From Cavia porcellus (Eukaryota > Chordata > Mammalia > Rodentia > Caviidae): a stretch of 64,000 nt of DNA. This document shows, in pieces, positions 13,578-25,896 of the stretch. How positions within the stretch are numbered: the stretch's first letter is position 1; the number at the start of each line of letters is the position of its first letter. The notes under the pieces are model-generated. The model saw nothing but the letters and a program-made list of their open reading frames with translations. It was not told the origin of the DNA and searched no databases. The DNA is taken from assembly GCF_034190915.1 (NCBI RefSeq), contig NW_026947507.1:15820501-15884500 (forward strand), read 5' to 3'. A program made the position numbers and the translations under genes.

Positions 13578-13915
13578 CTGTGTTATGAAGTTTTTAATTC
13601 TTCTGGGAAAATCCCATCAGGACAATAGCTGTGTCAAACAGGACCTCTAATTCTAGTTTTTAAGAAAATCTACACACTGATTCTCTTAATGGCAGTACCA
13701 GCCAACACTCTTACCAACCATGGAGAAGCGTTCCCTTTTCCTCATAGTTTTGCGTGCCTTTATTATTGGTTGATTTTTTTTTTTATGACAGTCATTCTTT
13801 CTGGGGTGAGATGGAATCTCAGTGTTGTTTTAATTTTCATCTTTCAAATAACCAATGAAACTGTTTCCCATAATGCCTGGCTTAGGTTAATATTAACCTA
13901 TTAAAAAGAGTACAC
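13195..13915 (-). mobile_element. LINE-1 3' end fragment, antisense
   Basis: Reverse complement of the same L1 3' segment as at 17.5-18.2 kb. Reading the plus strand, a C/T-rich tract (about 13213-13250) is the complement of the L1 3' UTR polypurine run. CATTCCTCGGTTGATGGGCA near 13452, then TTTAGCTATTACAAATTGTG, are the complement of the late ORF2/3' UTR block. A (TA)n microsatellite at 13534-13575 has expanded inside it. The 3'-most UTR and poly(A) are absent or unrecognisable. Confidence 0.8.
13534..13575. repeat. (AT)n microsatellite inside an L1 fragment
   Basis: A pure AT run of about 42 bases interrupting the antisense L1 between the TGTAAACATATATG block and the GTGTTATGAAG block. Confidence 0.95.
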
Positions 13916-15278
13916 ATGAGCCAATGTGGAAACTAATTATCCATGAATGCATTTAGTCTTCTAAAATTCTGAAGTCATGAATATTGACAATGATTAGAAT
14001 TCTGATAATGCTAATCAATTCCAGTGGGCCCAATGGCCACATGACTGCAAATAAATAATTGTATCATCTCAGAAAGTTGCATTCTGTATTGGTGAAACAA
14101 TATTTTTAGGCTAAGCCTGATGTCTTTCACAGGGGCATATTGAAAAATATGTCCTAATTCTCTAAAGCTCTTCCTAAACATAGATTTCTTAATTTTTTGA
14201 AAAGGAAATTATTTATCTGAAAATGACTAGTTAAAAGTGGTGACAATAATCAGGTCTTCTGCGACTGACATCCTGCTGCTATGGTCTGTGAGTAACTTGT
14301 CTCAAAAGGAGAATGTTCACCTTTCTCTTTCTCTTGCTGCACCTCTGTGTCTTGAGGGGCCATTCAGTGAGGACATATCTATAAACTTAGGGAAGGAGAA
14401 CTAGCTGCCAGTAAATTATCTCTCCCATCTTTTAACCCTATCCAAATATCAAATCTTACTGACCAAATTCTTCAATGTGTTATAAGCATCTTTTTTCTTC
14501 AGATGCTGACAAAGTTTTAAAAGTTAAGAACAGAGGTTGTATATTCATAGGCAGTTATTCACCAATATCTTCAAGTTTTGTTTGGACACCCTTTGTTACC
14601 AAAGGTTCCTCAGAAATGTGTTTACCAGATAAAATATATAACTTAACATTCACAGCACCTACATATTATTTAACACATGATCAATACACTGATACACTTC
14701 CAGGGGTTAGCTCTCATATGGACAGAAACATATGTATTCATTAAATAAAACATGGTGGCCAATAAATAACCTAAGTATTACTGATTTTAATGAAATAAAG
14801 TCCTTAAACTATTCATGTCTTCAAATTGACCATCAGTTCATTATTACATAATATGGAAAAAGAAAAGATTATAATTTTTAGGTAGAAAATTATTTTTTTT
14901 CTTTTAAATGCTTTGTTCTTTTCACAGAATTCCAAATCATAATAAATTTACTTTTATTTTTACAGTAAGACTGGAGATTTGGTGACTTATCCTGGTTCTA
15001 AGCAAGTTCATAAAGAACTTTAAAGACATCCATTGTGTTCCTAATATATGGCAACTTCACAGCAAGAGTTATGTGCACAAAGTAAAAAGATATTGTTCCT
15101 ATTCTTAATCAGCATCAAGAGTGGTAGGATACAGTAATAGAAAAATTGAAATATTTTATTGATTTATAGAAGCACAAAGTATAAACTGTGTAGCACGAAT
15201 GTCTTCTGTCTTGAAATTAGAAAGGAAAAAAGTCACAGTGAAATTGAAGAAGAGCTCAGGGTGTGATATTTCCAATCA

Positions 15279-15357
15279 TTGCATGGTGCTCGCAATGGAA
15301 CATCAGGCCTGGTGCATGCTAAGTGTTTGCTCTGCCATTGAGGCAACTCCAGCCCAT
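15279..15357 (-). repeat. ID/B4-type SINE, degenerate
   Basis: ATGGTGCTCGCAATGGAACA, TCAGGCCTGGTGCATGCTAA, GTGTTTGCTCTGCCATTGAG and CCAGCCC match an ID-type head on the minus strand. It falls in the open frame at 15199-15426, which is therefore not a gene. Confidence 0.65.
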
Positions 15358-16409
15358 ATGTACTTATGTCTAAGTGGCACTAATACGTTTCACCTGAAAG
15401 TGAAGGAACTTCATGAATGTTTATGAGATTTCTTATAAATTTGTTTTGATTCAAGATGACTATCAAAATTTTCATCAGTGAGGACATAAATGAAAGCTAA
15501 TTATAATCTGAAGATACTGTGAAAATTGCCAAGCATATGAAGAATGGAACACTTTTCTCACTTTTTCCTAAGAAACATAATTCTGCTCTTTCCATATTCA
15601 TCTGTAATGAACTTGTGGTTGACACCAGCTGAAGAGGACACATGAAAGTCAAAGCTATGTTTGCCTCAAATGAAAGCAGTTTTCCCAAATGTATGAAAAG
15701 GCAGTTCATGTCCCAAGTAAGTGAATAGGTTCAAGATATATACTGTTGGAGAATGTATAGAAGACCTTTGGTAAGGTGCTTGTATGATCATGAAAGAGAA
15801 AACAGAGGTCTCACATTGAAGAACTCCATTAATAAAAGTTAGAGCAATGCACATATATAACAAAATACAGAAATTAGGACAAAAAGCAGTGAGACTGCAA
15901 AGTTGAAGGACAGCGTAGGGAATGAGATTCTCATTTTTCACAATCAACTTCCACTGAGAAAAATTTTTATATTGAATTATAAAACATCAATCAATATTGC
16001 TATGAGAAAACAGAATTGTAAATAAAATCAAGAAACATTTTCAAGTTTCTTCAACCACAATAAATATAACTAATTTCCCTTTATAAAGTGTTTTCCAGCC
16101 CTTGGCCATCTAGAAAACTACCTGGATTCTATCAACAGAGCTACCTTGTTGTTTAAGTTAAGATATCGGAGTTCAGCTATTTTTCTATATTCTAGACAGA
16201 GAAAGATGACTGCAAAAAGGACAACAGGAAAAGTGTCTACAAAATCGTCACCTTGTGAGTATGTTCCCTGGAAACTTCTTTAATAGTGGCAAAGATTTAA
16301 CCTCATATCCAGCACCATGTATACATGGGATGTTGTAACAGATTATCTTTAAGGTGGTTTAATTATACCCTATTAAAATTCAAATTATGCTCCTTGACAT
16401 AATTTATTT

Positions 16410-16495
16410 TTCTCTTTGATGTTGGAGATGGAACATAGGGCCTGGTACATGCTAGACATTTACTCTACTGCTGAGCTATACCCCTAGTCCACATA
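16410..16495 (-). repeat. ID/B4-type SINE
   Basis: GATGTTGGAGATGGAACATA, GGGCCTGGTACATGCTAGAC, TTTACTCTACTGCTGAGCTA and CCCCTAGTCC: the tRNA-like head in antisense, moderately diverged. Confidence 0.75.
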
Positions 16496-17544
16496 TACAA
16501 TTTATTAACAATTACAAAAAAACATAAAAACAAAAATTTATTCTTATGATTAACAACATTATGATCACATTAATCTTGTGCCTATTGTGTAATCCTGAAA
16601 ACATTTTTCTAATCTATGGATTCATATATAGAATGTAAAGGTGGCAAATTTTTGCAGCTGAATAATTTCTATGTACCTTTGCCAAAATTTACTTGGAATT
16701 TGCCTATTTATATCATAGGCATTATTTTTTCATAAAAATGTAGCAATAAAACTGTGTATTCATTTTCCTTTTTGAATTATTTCTTATGATCCTAGTAAAG
16801 AATTAGTAGGTCAAAACATGTAAATATTTTAATAGCTAATGATAAGTGTTTTTGTTTTGTGTATAAACAACACATGTTTGAATACTTCTTTTTCACAGCT
16901 GCTTATAAATTGCTTGAAGCTAGGCGACCATGTTTCTTAATGGTTCCAGGAGCTTTCACTTTTCTTGGCACCTGAGAGATGTTCAACAATGTTTACCAAA
17001 AAATGGTAATTAACCGATATTTGCTACAAACTATCTTCTCTGTTGCAAAAAGATATAACTTGGATTTCAATTGTGGCATCATAAACCCGCAGTGAAAATA
17101 ACCAATCAAAGCTTCCTAAGAAAGCTATATATCATTAATGGTAGATGTGAAGTTAAAACTTGGTGCATGAATACTAGAGATTTCCAGGAAAACTGCTTAG
17201 AGAAAGATAACCTATATGAAGATTTCCCTGCTAGCCTTCTGACAATAAGCTTTACTGAAGCCTGGAACATAGAAGTTATAGTAAGAGCTTCCACTGTTAC
17301 CTTAAGCAGTGAGACAACTCTGGCGCAGACCCAAATATACGAATAATAAAAGAGTAACTAGGCGGCACCTGTATTTCAAAGAGTAAAAGATGATGACATT
17401 CCTTGAATTTCTATCTCAAGAACTTCCTTTTTACAAGAGAATAAACTGTATTTCAAGTTCACTTGGTTTCTAGAGTTGCTATTGACAGCTGTATTTATAG
17501 CCAATGATAAAATCATGTTGAATAAACTGATTAAAATATGATGT

Positions 17545-18450
17545 TAATCATTAGTTACTCGAGAGATGCAAATTAAAACAACACTATGGTTCTACCTCAC
17601 CCCAGAAAGAATGGCTATTATCAAGAAATCAAATAATAACTAATGCTGGAGGGACTGTGGGGGAAAAAGGAACCCTTTTCCACTGTTTGTGGAAGTGTGG
17701 ACTGGTACAAACACTGTAGAAATCAGTGTTTAGATTCCTTTGAAAACTAGAATTAGAGGTCCCATTTGACAAAGCTAATCCCCTGCTGGGTATTTGCCCA
17801 AAAGAATTAAAAACATTACACCACAGTGATGTACATGTACACATGTTTAGAGCAGTGCAATTTGTAATAGCCAAATTTTGGAAACCATCCAAATGCCCAT
17901 CAACTGAGGAATAGATAAAGAAATGTGGAATGTTATTCATAATGGAGTAATACTTAGCTATAAAGAAGGATAGACTTGAAACTTTTATAGGCAAATGGAT
18001 ACAACTAGAAATGATACTGGTAAGTAAAATAAATCAGACTTGCATGTGTAAACATTGTATTGTCTCCCTAGTGTAAGAAACAGGAAGCGTAACTAAGATT
18101 CAAAACATAGAGTGGGTGTAGTGACAGGGAAAAAGCTGCTCAAAAGGAAAGGACAATTGGGGTGGGGGAAAGGAGAAAAGAAAGGAAAAGGGAAAATAAT
18201 ATGCGGATATGGTGTTTTCACAGATGTATACTACTAATTTTTATTAGTTGATTGATAAGAAAGGTTCATGCTTATGCTGCCTGATCAGTTTTTCATGCCT
18301 ATATATTGCACCCTTAGCACCTACTCTTGAAGATAACAGCATGCAATATATTAACCATTGTTACTCTCCTAATATCTTGGTAAAACTTTGTGTTATTGTT
18401 TTTAGTTTTTCTTTAAAATATAATTTTGAATGAAAATAAATATAACTTTT
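17545..18450 (+). mobile_element. LINE-1 3' end fragment
   Basis: 5'-truncated L1 covering the last part of ORF2 and the 3' UTR. Landmarks in order: GAGATGCAAATTAAAACA, the block around 17600-17750 (tandem to the usual 'untitled enzyme tail' of L1 ORF2), CCAAATGCCCATCAACTGAG near 17890, a G-rich polypurine tract at about 18160-18200 and AATAAA at about 18436. These match the standard order in mammalian L1s. The reading frame is broken. It shares its 3' UTR with the fragment at 43862-44335. Confidence 0.85.
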
Positions 18451-18747
18451 TGCCTTTACCTTGTCTAGATATAGTTAATTTTTTTCATTTTATTACAATG
18501 TCAACTGATTTTAAAATTTACATTTATTAATAGAAATACTTATAAAAATACACATGTGATACAGTATATCCATGTGATACAGTATACTCTAAAAAAAGCT
18601 GTAACATCAATTCAATTTTTGCTTTCCTGTTTTCAACTGTATTTGAAATATGTATTATTTTTATAACATTATCTATGCATTTATCAACATTCGAAACTAT
18701 TTTTATAAAATTTTCTACTTTTGTATATTTCTAATGTTTTATAATTC

Positions 18748-18750
<3 letters not shown>

Positions 18751-18783
<33 letters not shown>

Positions 18784-18883
18784 TTTTTGTCTTTTTCATT
18801 TTTTATCGGTACCAGGGATTGAACACATGACTGCCTGCTTGCAAGGCACGCGCTTATTCTGCTGAGTTAAATCCCCAGCCCCC
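18751..18883 (-). repeat. ID-type SINE, young, with target-site duplication
   Basis: On the minus strand it begins GGGGCTGGGGATTTAACTCA, continues with GCGCGTGCCTTGCAAGCAGG and ends in a long A-rich tail. The 16-bp repeat TGTTTTATAATTCTTT is perfect at 18735-18750 and 18884-18899. The head keeps recognisable A and B box regions. The tail (about 18751-18788 on the plus strand as CT/T runs) is long. The frame at 18650-18865 runs through it and is not a gene. Confidence 0.92.
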
Positions 18884-19070
18884 TGTTTTATAATTCTTTA
18901 TGTAAGATAAATTCATCATTCCTACAGAGAACTGGGAAATATACACATTTATTTGTGCTTCTGCCCTTAAGGTTCATTTTGAAATGTGAATCCAACTAAA
19001 CTGAATTTGTTTTTAATATTGAATTTAAAGGTGTCTGTGTATACTTTATGCAGCAAGTTACAAGGTTTTG

Positions 19071-19163
19071 GACATTTTGTTTTGTTTTGGTACTGGGGAT
19101 TGAACTCACGACCTCACGCTTGCAGGGCAGGCACTTGTGCCAGTGAGCTAAATCCCCAGCCCC
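19071..19163 (-). repeat. ID-type SINE with diverged target-site duplication
   Basis: Minus-strand head GGGGCTGGGGATTTAGCTCA, then CACAAGTGCCTGCCCTGCAA and GTGAGTTCAATCCCCAGTAC. Flanks AGTTACAAGGTTTTG (19056-19070) and AGTAACAAGATTTTG (19164-19178) match at 13 of 15 positions. It is older than its neighbour about 190 bp away, which has the same orientation. Confidence 0.88.
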
Positions 19164-19178
19164 AGTAACAAGATTTTG

Positions 19179-21169
19179 AATCTCAATAAATTTCTTAACT
19201 GATGTATTTCTTAATCACTGTAATTTCTTCATCTTTAAAGTTGCAAAATTTTTACAAGAAAACTGGGTCTGTACATGTCACGTTCTAGCAGATTGCCCTT
19301 CAGTTCCCTGCAGTCCTTTCCCTATGTTCAGAAAAAAATAAATTTAAAATAGTTTCTCAATGTTTGCTTAATCAGTTGTTTCTGAACTGTTTCTAAAATT
19401 TCAAATAAGACTGTCATTCAAGACGTGTCTTTAATTTGATCTCTTTAGAAGTGGTTGCCATCTAATACTTTTGGAAATCAAGTTACACATTCCTAGTTTT
19501 ACATATAGAGACAGGTTTCACTAAGCTGGTACAAGAATAGGAATCACAAGGGTAGCACTAGTAATCTGTTTATTCGATCGATTTTTCCACAATTATCCAA
19601 ACATTTGGAGTTGATTCATTTCTGTTCCTGGGAAACTGGCAAAGTTTTCTGGACTCTGAATTCAGTGGAAACATTTAACTGAAGAAAGCTTTTGAGGGGT
19701 AAACATTCATTTTTCTTTGCATTTAGTTCCCAAATGGAGACAAATAGCTTAAAAGCAATATTAACCTCAATGTACTTGGGCTATTTATCTTCATAAGGAA
19801 CAGTCTGAAAACAAGAAAACAAAGCCTATAAAAATGATTTTATTTAATCACCAAAGTATATCTCACCAAAAATCTTTAGTTATTTCCTTAGGGCTTAATT
19901 CTAAGCTCAGTAACTCATGCACAAATTCTGTAGACATCAACAGGAGCTGTGCATGTGGAACTCTGGGCAGATTTGGTTGTCATGGATGAATTAGTCAAAG
20001 CAGGCATTGGATCAATTTTTAAAATGTAAAGTACTCTCATTCTGTAATCTTCCCCATCTTCCTAAATTTATTGACCTAATACAGTAATAATTATTGAAAC
20101 TTTGTAATGCACGACAAACCACAATTTCATGCATGCATCACAGAGTCACTGGCCTTAAAACATTTACCTTTCCACTAAATGTTAATAATCTTGCAACAAT
20201 ATTTCATCATAGCAAGAAGATAGTATTGTGACATACATCAGGACCAGGTCAATTTCACTTAAGGAAAAATGCTAACATTTTAAAAGTCATCCATTCAATT
20301 TGGATTATCATTTCATTTTTGTGATCTTGTTACAGGACAATAATCTGATTTAACTAGTGCCACAGTTATTTAGATAGGCTTAAAACATTTATTCAAAATC
20401 AAGATATATAGGTGAAAAAATGTGTTTAAGGAAATCTGTCATTAAAATTGTTTACTTAGGTATTTTAACGTCATTTTTTTTTTTTACTTGTAGGAGTAAA
20501 AACTTCTTCAAATGGTATTCAACTTGCTAAATAAATGCTGCTTTCCTCAAGGCTTAACCCTAGGTCTCTCTCCCATTAGTGAATAAATTGAATGTTGAAT
20601 CTCTTATATAACTTAGGTTATGCAGTGATCTTGTTGAAAGTATCCATGCAGCCTACCTTGCCTCATCTGAAGGTAGACCCAAAGTGACTCATTGACTTTG
20701 CTTGAATTTTCACATACTGTCATTTTCTTCAAAAGCAGTGTAATACGCATCTACAGAAATCTTGGTAGATTCCATTATGCTTAAATCGGAGGGAGCCCTA
20801 AGAAACTTCTGATGAGCTGCTCACTATCATTTTGATTTATGTGGCTTGGTGTAACTTCTGCACCTTAAGCCTTCCTGGAAGCTCTTCTGTTGGTCATTCC
20901 CAGATCTCACTGATAAACATCTCACTGACTCCAAAAAAGTAAAAGCAGATATGGCAAAGAGTGTGCGGTACAGTTGGAGGGTCAGGAATGCAGATGGTAC
21001 ACTGTTGTTTGTATAAGTTTGACAAATAATGGAGAAAGCATAGTATTAATAGGCCCTAGTAAAGGCATCTGGTTTTTTAAGCATTCAATAATTAGCAAGT
21101 AAATCTTGTTCAAACATTGCCACTCTGATACTATGTGTCCTTGTGATTATTTAATCTAAAGTGTTTCCT
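19179..21169. other. Gene-free AT-rich DNA
   Basis: No coding, RNA or repeat signature seen. Confidence 0.6.
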
Positions 21170-21545
21170 ATAAAGCTCATGCATTCCAAGGTGTGGCTTT
21201 TGGAAGGTGATCTAATGATACCGGTCAACTCATCAGAAGTCTAATCCATTAATGAATTCATAGTCAATGTAAAGAAGATGTCAGGTCTCTTTAAAGGGGG
21301 AAGACCCACTAAGCACTTGATCTCTAAGTGTATGTTCTTCTCTCTCATTCCCTGGTTCTCTTGTTGTGACTTTTTCCTTGTCTCTCTTATTCTCTTTACC
21401 ATGCCCTTGTGCCACAATGTCTCTGTTTTAGGACTAGCTTACAATGGACTCAAAGTTCTGAATCAAGAGCCAGAAAAAACCCTCTCCTTTTAGGAGCAGG
21501 TGTCAGCTATATGGTTCCAGGAGCAAGAAAGTTGGCCTGTATAAT
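21170..21545 (+). repeat. MaLR-type LTR, decayed
   Basis: Shows the order GGTGTGGCTTTTGGAAGGTG, AATCCATTAATGAATTCATA, a C/T-rich stretch (21330-21400), GGACTCAAAGTTCTGAATCA, AGAGCCAGAAAAAACCCTCT. This is the order of rodent MaLR LTRs, in which the last segment normally carries AATAAA, lost here. Ends are approximate and I found no duplication. The short open frame at 21278-21493 lies within it and is not a gene. Confidence 0.6.
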
Positions 21546-21554
21546 TTTGATACA

Positions 21555-21745
21555 GCACTACTATGAATGATGGCTATGGGCTGAATTACTCACACCTTAC
21601 CATTTGTCCTAAACCCAGGTACCTCAAAATGTAATCAGATTTGACTATAGGTTCTTTACAGATATAAATTAATTTACAATAAAGTCAGTTAGGGTTGGCC
21701 CTAGGCCAGTATGTTTCATTTCTTATAAATTTTATAAACAATAAA
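21555..21745 (+). repeat. LTR fragment (MLT-type, probable)
   Basis: GGGCTGAATTACTCACACCT, then GTACCTCAAAATGTAATCAG, ACTATAGGTTCTTTACAG and TTAGGGTTGGCCCTAGGCC then TTCTTATAAA follow the usual 5' half of MaLR/MLT-type LTRs. It directly follows the other LTR in the same orientation, suggesting clustered old insertions. Confidence 0.5.
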
Positions 21746-22782
21746 ATTTAAGTGGGTTTTTGAAAGTGGAAAGGAAGCTATTAGTATACTAGAATCTATG
21801 ATTGGATAACAGGTATAAATGAATACTATCCTGCCAAACAGAAAACTATAGTGTCCCTAACTATAAGGCATATGCACTTGATTGTAACAATATAAGTAGC
21901 TTACAATTTGACATTTGGCCTTACAAGAGCTCTGTTGAAGATAAAGTAAAATGGTTTTTCAGATTTCCTCACTTTAAAAAAGTGATTTGTAACTATTGAA
22001 CTCTTGTTTACATATACTTTTTGTCAATATAAAAGTCTGTTTGGAAGAGTTCCAAGAATGAAAGCAGAATGAAGTGGTTATGCAAATATTTTCAGATAAC
22101 ATGGCAATATCTGGATGACAATGTTCCTACTATTTCATGGTCTCCAGAAGCATACATAAGTGGATGTATTATTGGAAAATTACAACTGGAACAGGTAGGA
22201 ATTGGGAGCTTGTATAGTTCATTATCCATTTATGCTTCTCAGTCTCCAGATTACCATGAGGACAAGCACACACAAGCTTATTCTGTTAGCTCAACATGGT
22301 AAAGAGAGTCCATAGCCCTGGACAGGCAGCTGTGAAGTATCTGTCACTAGACACAAGTCAATGAATGGAATACCTTTGAAAAATGTCTTTAGAGAGCAGT
22401 AAAGTTATAGGCTGTTTTCCAGATGCACATACTTCCTGACATGTGACCTTAACAGTAGAGAAAAATGTGGTCTTACCATCTTGGTTAAAGGTGGCATGGG
22501 GAATGAAGTGTTAGAAGAGACCCTGGAAATTTAAGGAGAAATTTTTAGAAAGGAGAGAAGACATACTACCAAACCTGAGTATAAAATATGGTCAAACCCA
22601 CAAAGACCTCTAAGTTGGTCAGCAGGGAAGATTTAGGTGTCACTGGTTGGGATTACCAAGAAAATGCCAGAGAAAAGATTTCAGAGAGTTTATTCCTGAA
22701 AGGATTTGTTGTATGGTGAGAAATGAGGGGCATTTTTCTGCTTTTTAAATAAAAAAAAATTATTTCCTGAAAAAGTATCACA

Positions 22783-23672
22783 AGCTAAGCACCACCCAAG
22801 AAAAAACAGATGGTGGAATGGAAGAACAGAAAAAGAGGGCAGAATTGTTTAATGGAGAATAGAGAAAGCATAGAATACGTGAAGCAGGTTCAAAGAGATT
22901 ACCAGGAAACTAAAAAGTCTATCGGAAACTGGCATAACAGCTTGAAAGAAACTAAGGACAGATTATCTGAACTGGAGGGCAGATTTGTAGTATGGGAGCA
23001 TGAAATGAAAAACTTCTTAAAAATAACCAAGAAACAAACAGCAATAATACGAAGACTAGAAGATGATAAGAGGGTCTATAACAAGAATTAAGAACATAAA
23101 AGAAGAAGTAGGGACACAAACAAATGAACTACAAAAGCTACTCACAGAAATAATCCAGGAGAATTTTCCTAATTTAGCAAATGGTAAAGATACCTCGTTT
23201 TATGAAGCATACAGGACCCCAGCCACCTACAACCCAAACAGAGCAACACCCAGGCATATAATAATTAAAATTCCAGAAATCCAACACAAGAACAGAATAT
23301 TAAAAACTGTCAGAGACAAGAAACAGATCACTTACAAGGGAACACCCATCAGAATTACTGTAGACTTCTCGGCACAAACAATGGGGGGAAATAATTCAAG
23401 CTTTGAAAGATAATAATCTCCAGCCAAGATTGATATATCCTGCACAACTATCCCTGGAAATTGATGGAAAAACAAGGTGTTTCCAGGATAAAGAGGAACT
23501 AGGGGAATATGCAACCAATTCAACTCTACAGAGAATACTGCAAGATATTCTAAAAAAGAAAAATACGAAGAATCCAGAAGTAGCGGCAGAGAGGCCACAT
23601 GAATGGAGCAGAAAACAAAATGAAGAAGACAAACTGACAACTAATGACAGAAAAAAAGGTCAGCAGAAATGA
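22783..23672 (+). pseudogene. LINE ORF1 remnant, frameshifted
   Basis: Three overlapping reading-frame pieces together cover ORF1 from about codon 58 to the end: about 22783-23091 (coiled coil, e.g. ESIEYVKQVQRDYQE), 23063-23413 (RRM-like part, e.g. IIQENFPNLANGKD and RHIIIKIPEI) and 23403-23672 (C-terminal part, e.g. YPAQLSLEIDGKTRCFQDKE). One frame break lies near 23080, where the spacing differs from the intact copy. A second lies near 23379, where about 17 nucleotides present in the intact copy are missing. With no start codon region and two frameshifts it cannot encode ORF1p. Confidence 0.88.
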
Positions 23673-25000
23673 GGCAGAGAAGATTGGATGACAGGAGCAC
23701 TATTTTGGAGAAAATGACATCTTAAGAGGTAATACTGATTTAGTATCATCTTGTTTTGAAGTCTCATCAAGCTCTTGTTCTTCTGTCTCCATTGGTCTAA
23801 ACAGGTTGTATCTTATTGGATTTTATTATATATGATAGTATAAGCAAAACGTTTTATAGACAAGGAGATTATACAGAAACCATTGTTCATTTTCTGTTAG
23901 TTGATTCTAAATACCCTGTAATACTGTCATTCTCTTAAATGGTTTTACATTGTTTTGATATATTTGATGCTACAGTAATATGAGGTTATACTCAAAGATT
24001 TCAAGGAAAGAGACAATATGGTAACTACTTTTATGTCTGGATTATCTTGTGGTGAAACACTATTTTGCTTAAATGGTTATGTTTTGATCTGCACTTTTTT
24101 GCTGTTATGCCCTCTTTTATCTCAATCTCCATTTTATTATTTACTTTTTTGTCTTTATCCTTTTAAGGGAAAAATAAATAAAAAAAATAGCAGGATCTAT
24201 TATAGTAACATGCTTTGACTTTCCATTATCTTGATTTAAAGCCCTGTATTGCTCTCACCGTCTTGTTTTTACTGATGTTCCTCTATTCTGTTTTTCTTGA
24301 TAGTACCAGGTTCAAAAGTTTAGGCAACAGCTGTGAAGATAGTGGGATTCATTATGATGCCCATTGTGGTTGACTATTATCTACTTTTTTTTTTTTGACT
24401 ATTATCTACTTTTGAAGTCTTATAATGTCTCCAATGTGTTGGTTTTGTTCTTTACTGTTTTGTTCAATTTTATTATAACTGATGATATAGGCAATTCTAT
24501 TAGAGATAGTGGGAGGCAGTATGGTAACCATTGTTGATCACCTAGTATTAGCTTTTACATTATCTATTATGTCCACCCTTTTGATTTGACTGACTCTGTT
24601 CTGTTATGTCACATTTGGTTCTACTCTCTTCTGAAAAAGTAATAAGAACTGTGGGAGCAACAAAACCCAAAAAGTGTAATTGTCATTGTACAAAAGAGAG
24701 GAAAAGAAAGTGCTCTAAATGATATAACTGCATGTATATTTAAGTGTATAAGACAGATAATGATATTACTGAGTTTTGTTGGATCATTGAACAGAACTGT
24801 TTGCAGTCTCACTGTTGGAATGTCCACTTTATAAGCTTTAATTTTGTAACTTGAACAATTATTTCTAAGATAACAAAAAGTAATCCATTAACTAGTGATT
24901 TCCTACTGTTTATTTTTTTTCTATAAATCTGTATAACTTGTACCCTTTATCTGCATTTTTTTTCTTTTTTCTCCTTAAATAAAATTAAAAAAAAAAAAAA
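22783..25000 (+). mobile_element. 5'-truncated, degenerate copy of the same ORF1-only LINE
   Basis: Similarity to the full-length element begins at GCTAAGCACCACCCA (about 22783), corresponding to roughly codon 58 of ORF1, so the 5' UTR and N-terminus are missing. It then runs through ORF1 remnants, the same ORF1-3' junction and the same 3' region to AATAAA (24978-24983) and a poly(A) run ending near 25000. Sequence identity to the 56-kb copy is high but with clear substitutions and indels, so it is older. A short local duplication with a T-run is seen at about 24370-24413. I could not find a convincing target-site duplication. Confidence 0.88.
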
Positions 25001-25454
25001 CAAAACAAGACAGAAGTACAGGTTGGAAAAAAGACAGAAATTTAGGTGCATTTTTCAATGGCAAAGATTCCATAGAAAGCATGAAACGTACACTTTGAAC
25101 ATATGTTTTTCCTAAATGCTTGCATCATCACCTAACTCCATAACCACAGGGTAGATGCACAGGAGATCAGATTGAAAAAAAGAATCAGAGCTTAAAGTTC
25201 GAGTTTAAACAAGCTGACTTCCTATTTAGAACTAATAGTGAAACAAGAATGCTCTGTCACTGTGAGAAGAACATGGCTAGGAGTAAAAAAAAAAAAAAAC
25301 AAAAACAAAAAAACAAGGCCATAGGGCCCAGGAAGGCACTGAGGGGAAGTTGACAGCTTTCCTGTCTTATTATCACCCAGAATGCCTTGTCCACTAGGAA
25401 GTTGGGCTTCAGAGTACAACTGTTTGCTTCATTATCCATGAGATGTTTAAATTC

Positions 25455-25595
25455 TAGGAACTGCTTAACTTTGCTGTACCTTGTTTTCTTAACTGTGAAG
25501 TAACAATACCAATAGTACTTTGCTTCAGTATTTTGTGAATTCAATGAATTAATATGGGCAAAGCACTTGTGAAAAGAACAGCCACATATTATCTG
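25455..25595 (-). repeat. MIR SINE, antisense
   Basis: TTGTTTTCTTAACTGTGAAG, TAACAATACCAATAGTACTT, TGTGAATTCAATGAATTAAT, GGGCAAAGCACTTGTGAAAA follow the antisense MIR order. The minus-strand frame at 25257-25652 covers this and is not a gene. Confidence 0.65.
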
Positions 25596-25896
25596 TGAGG
25601 ACAATGATAATATCATTTGGGTGGGAACAGTGAAGTCCAACACTTCCAACACTTAGGCATGGTCCCAAGGTGAAAAGCAAGGTCACAGGAAGAGACCTTA
25701 AGTTTATTAAAACCATGTTGAATCAGTTTAATAACTCTAAATTGCAAAGTAACAGGCAGAGGCTGAAAATAAGTTACATTGATAAATATTGTGATTAGAT
25801 TGAATGTTGGATTAGACTGGTACCTAACACTTGCCAAGGGAAGGTGTGCTTATATACATTCTTACATATGCTGTTGGGTCACGTGAGATATCCTGG

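Larger units (their letters stand above)
13916..17544. other. Gene-free AT-rich DNA
   Basis: Contains only the two decayed ID/B4 SINEs listed separately. The longest frames (89-93 codons) show no family signature. Confidence 0.6.

Noticed and set aside
17629..17994. 121-codon minus-strand frame
   Set aside because: It is antisense to an L1 3' fragment with a known consensus order, so it is not an independent gene.
22069..22302. 77-codon plus-strand frame as a small gene
   Set aside because: No family signature, no splice-like edges, and of a length expected by chance in this much sequence.
25257..25652. 131-codon minus-strand frame
   Set aside because: It runs across an antisense MIR and an A-run, with no domain signature.
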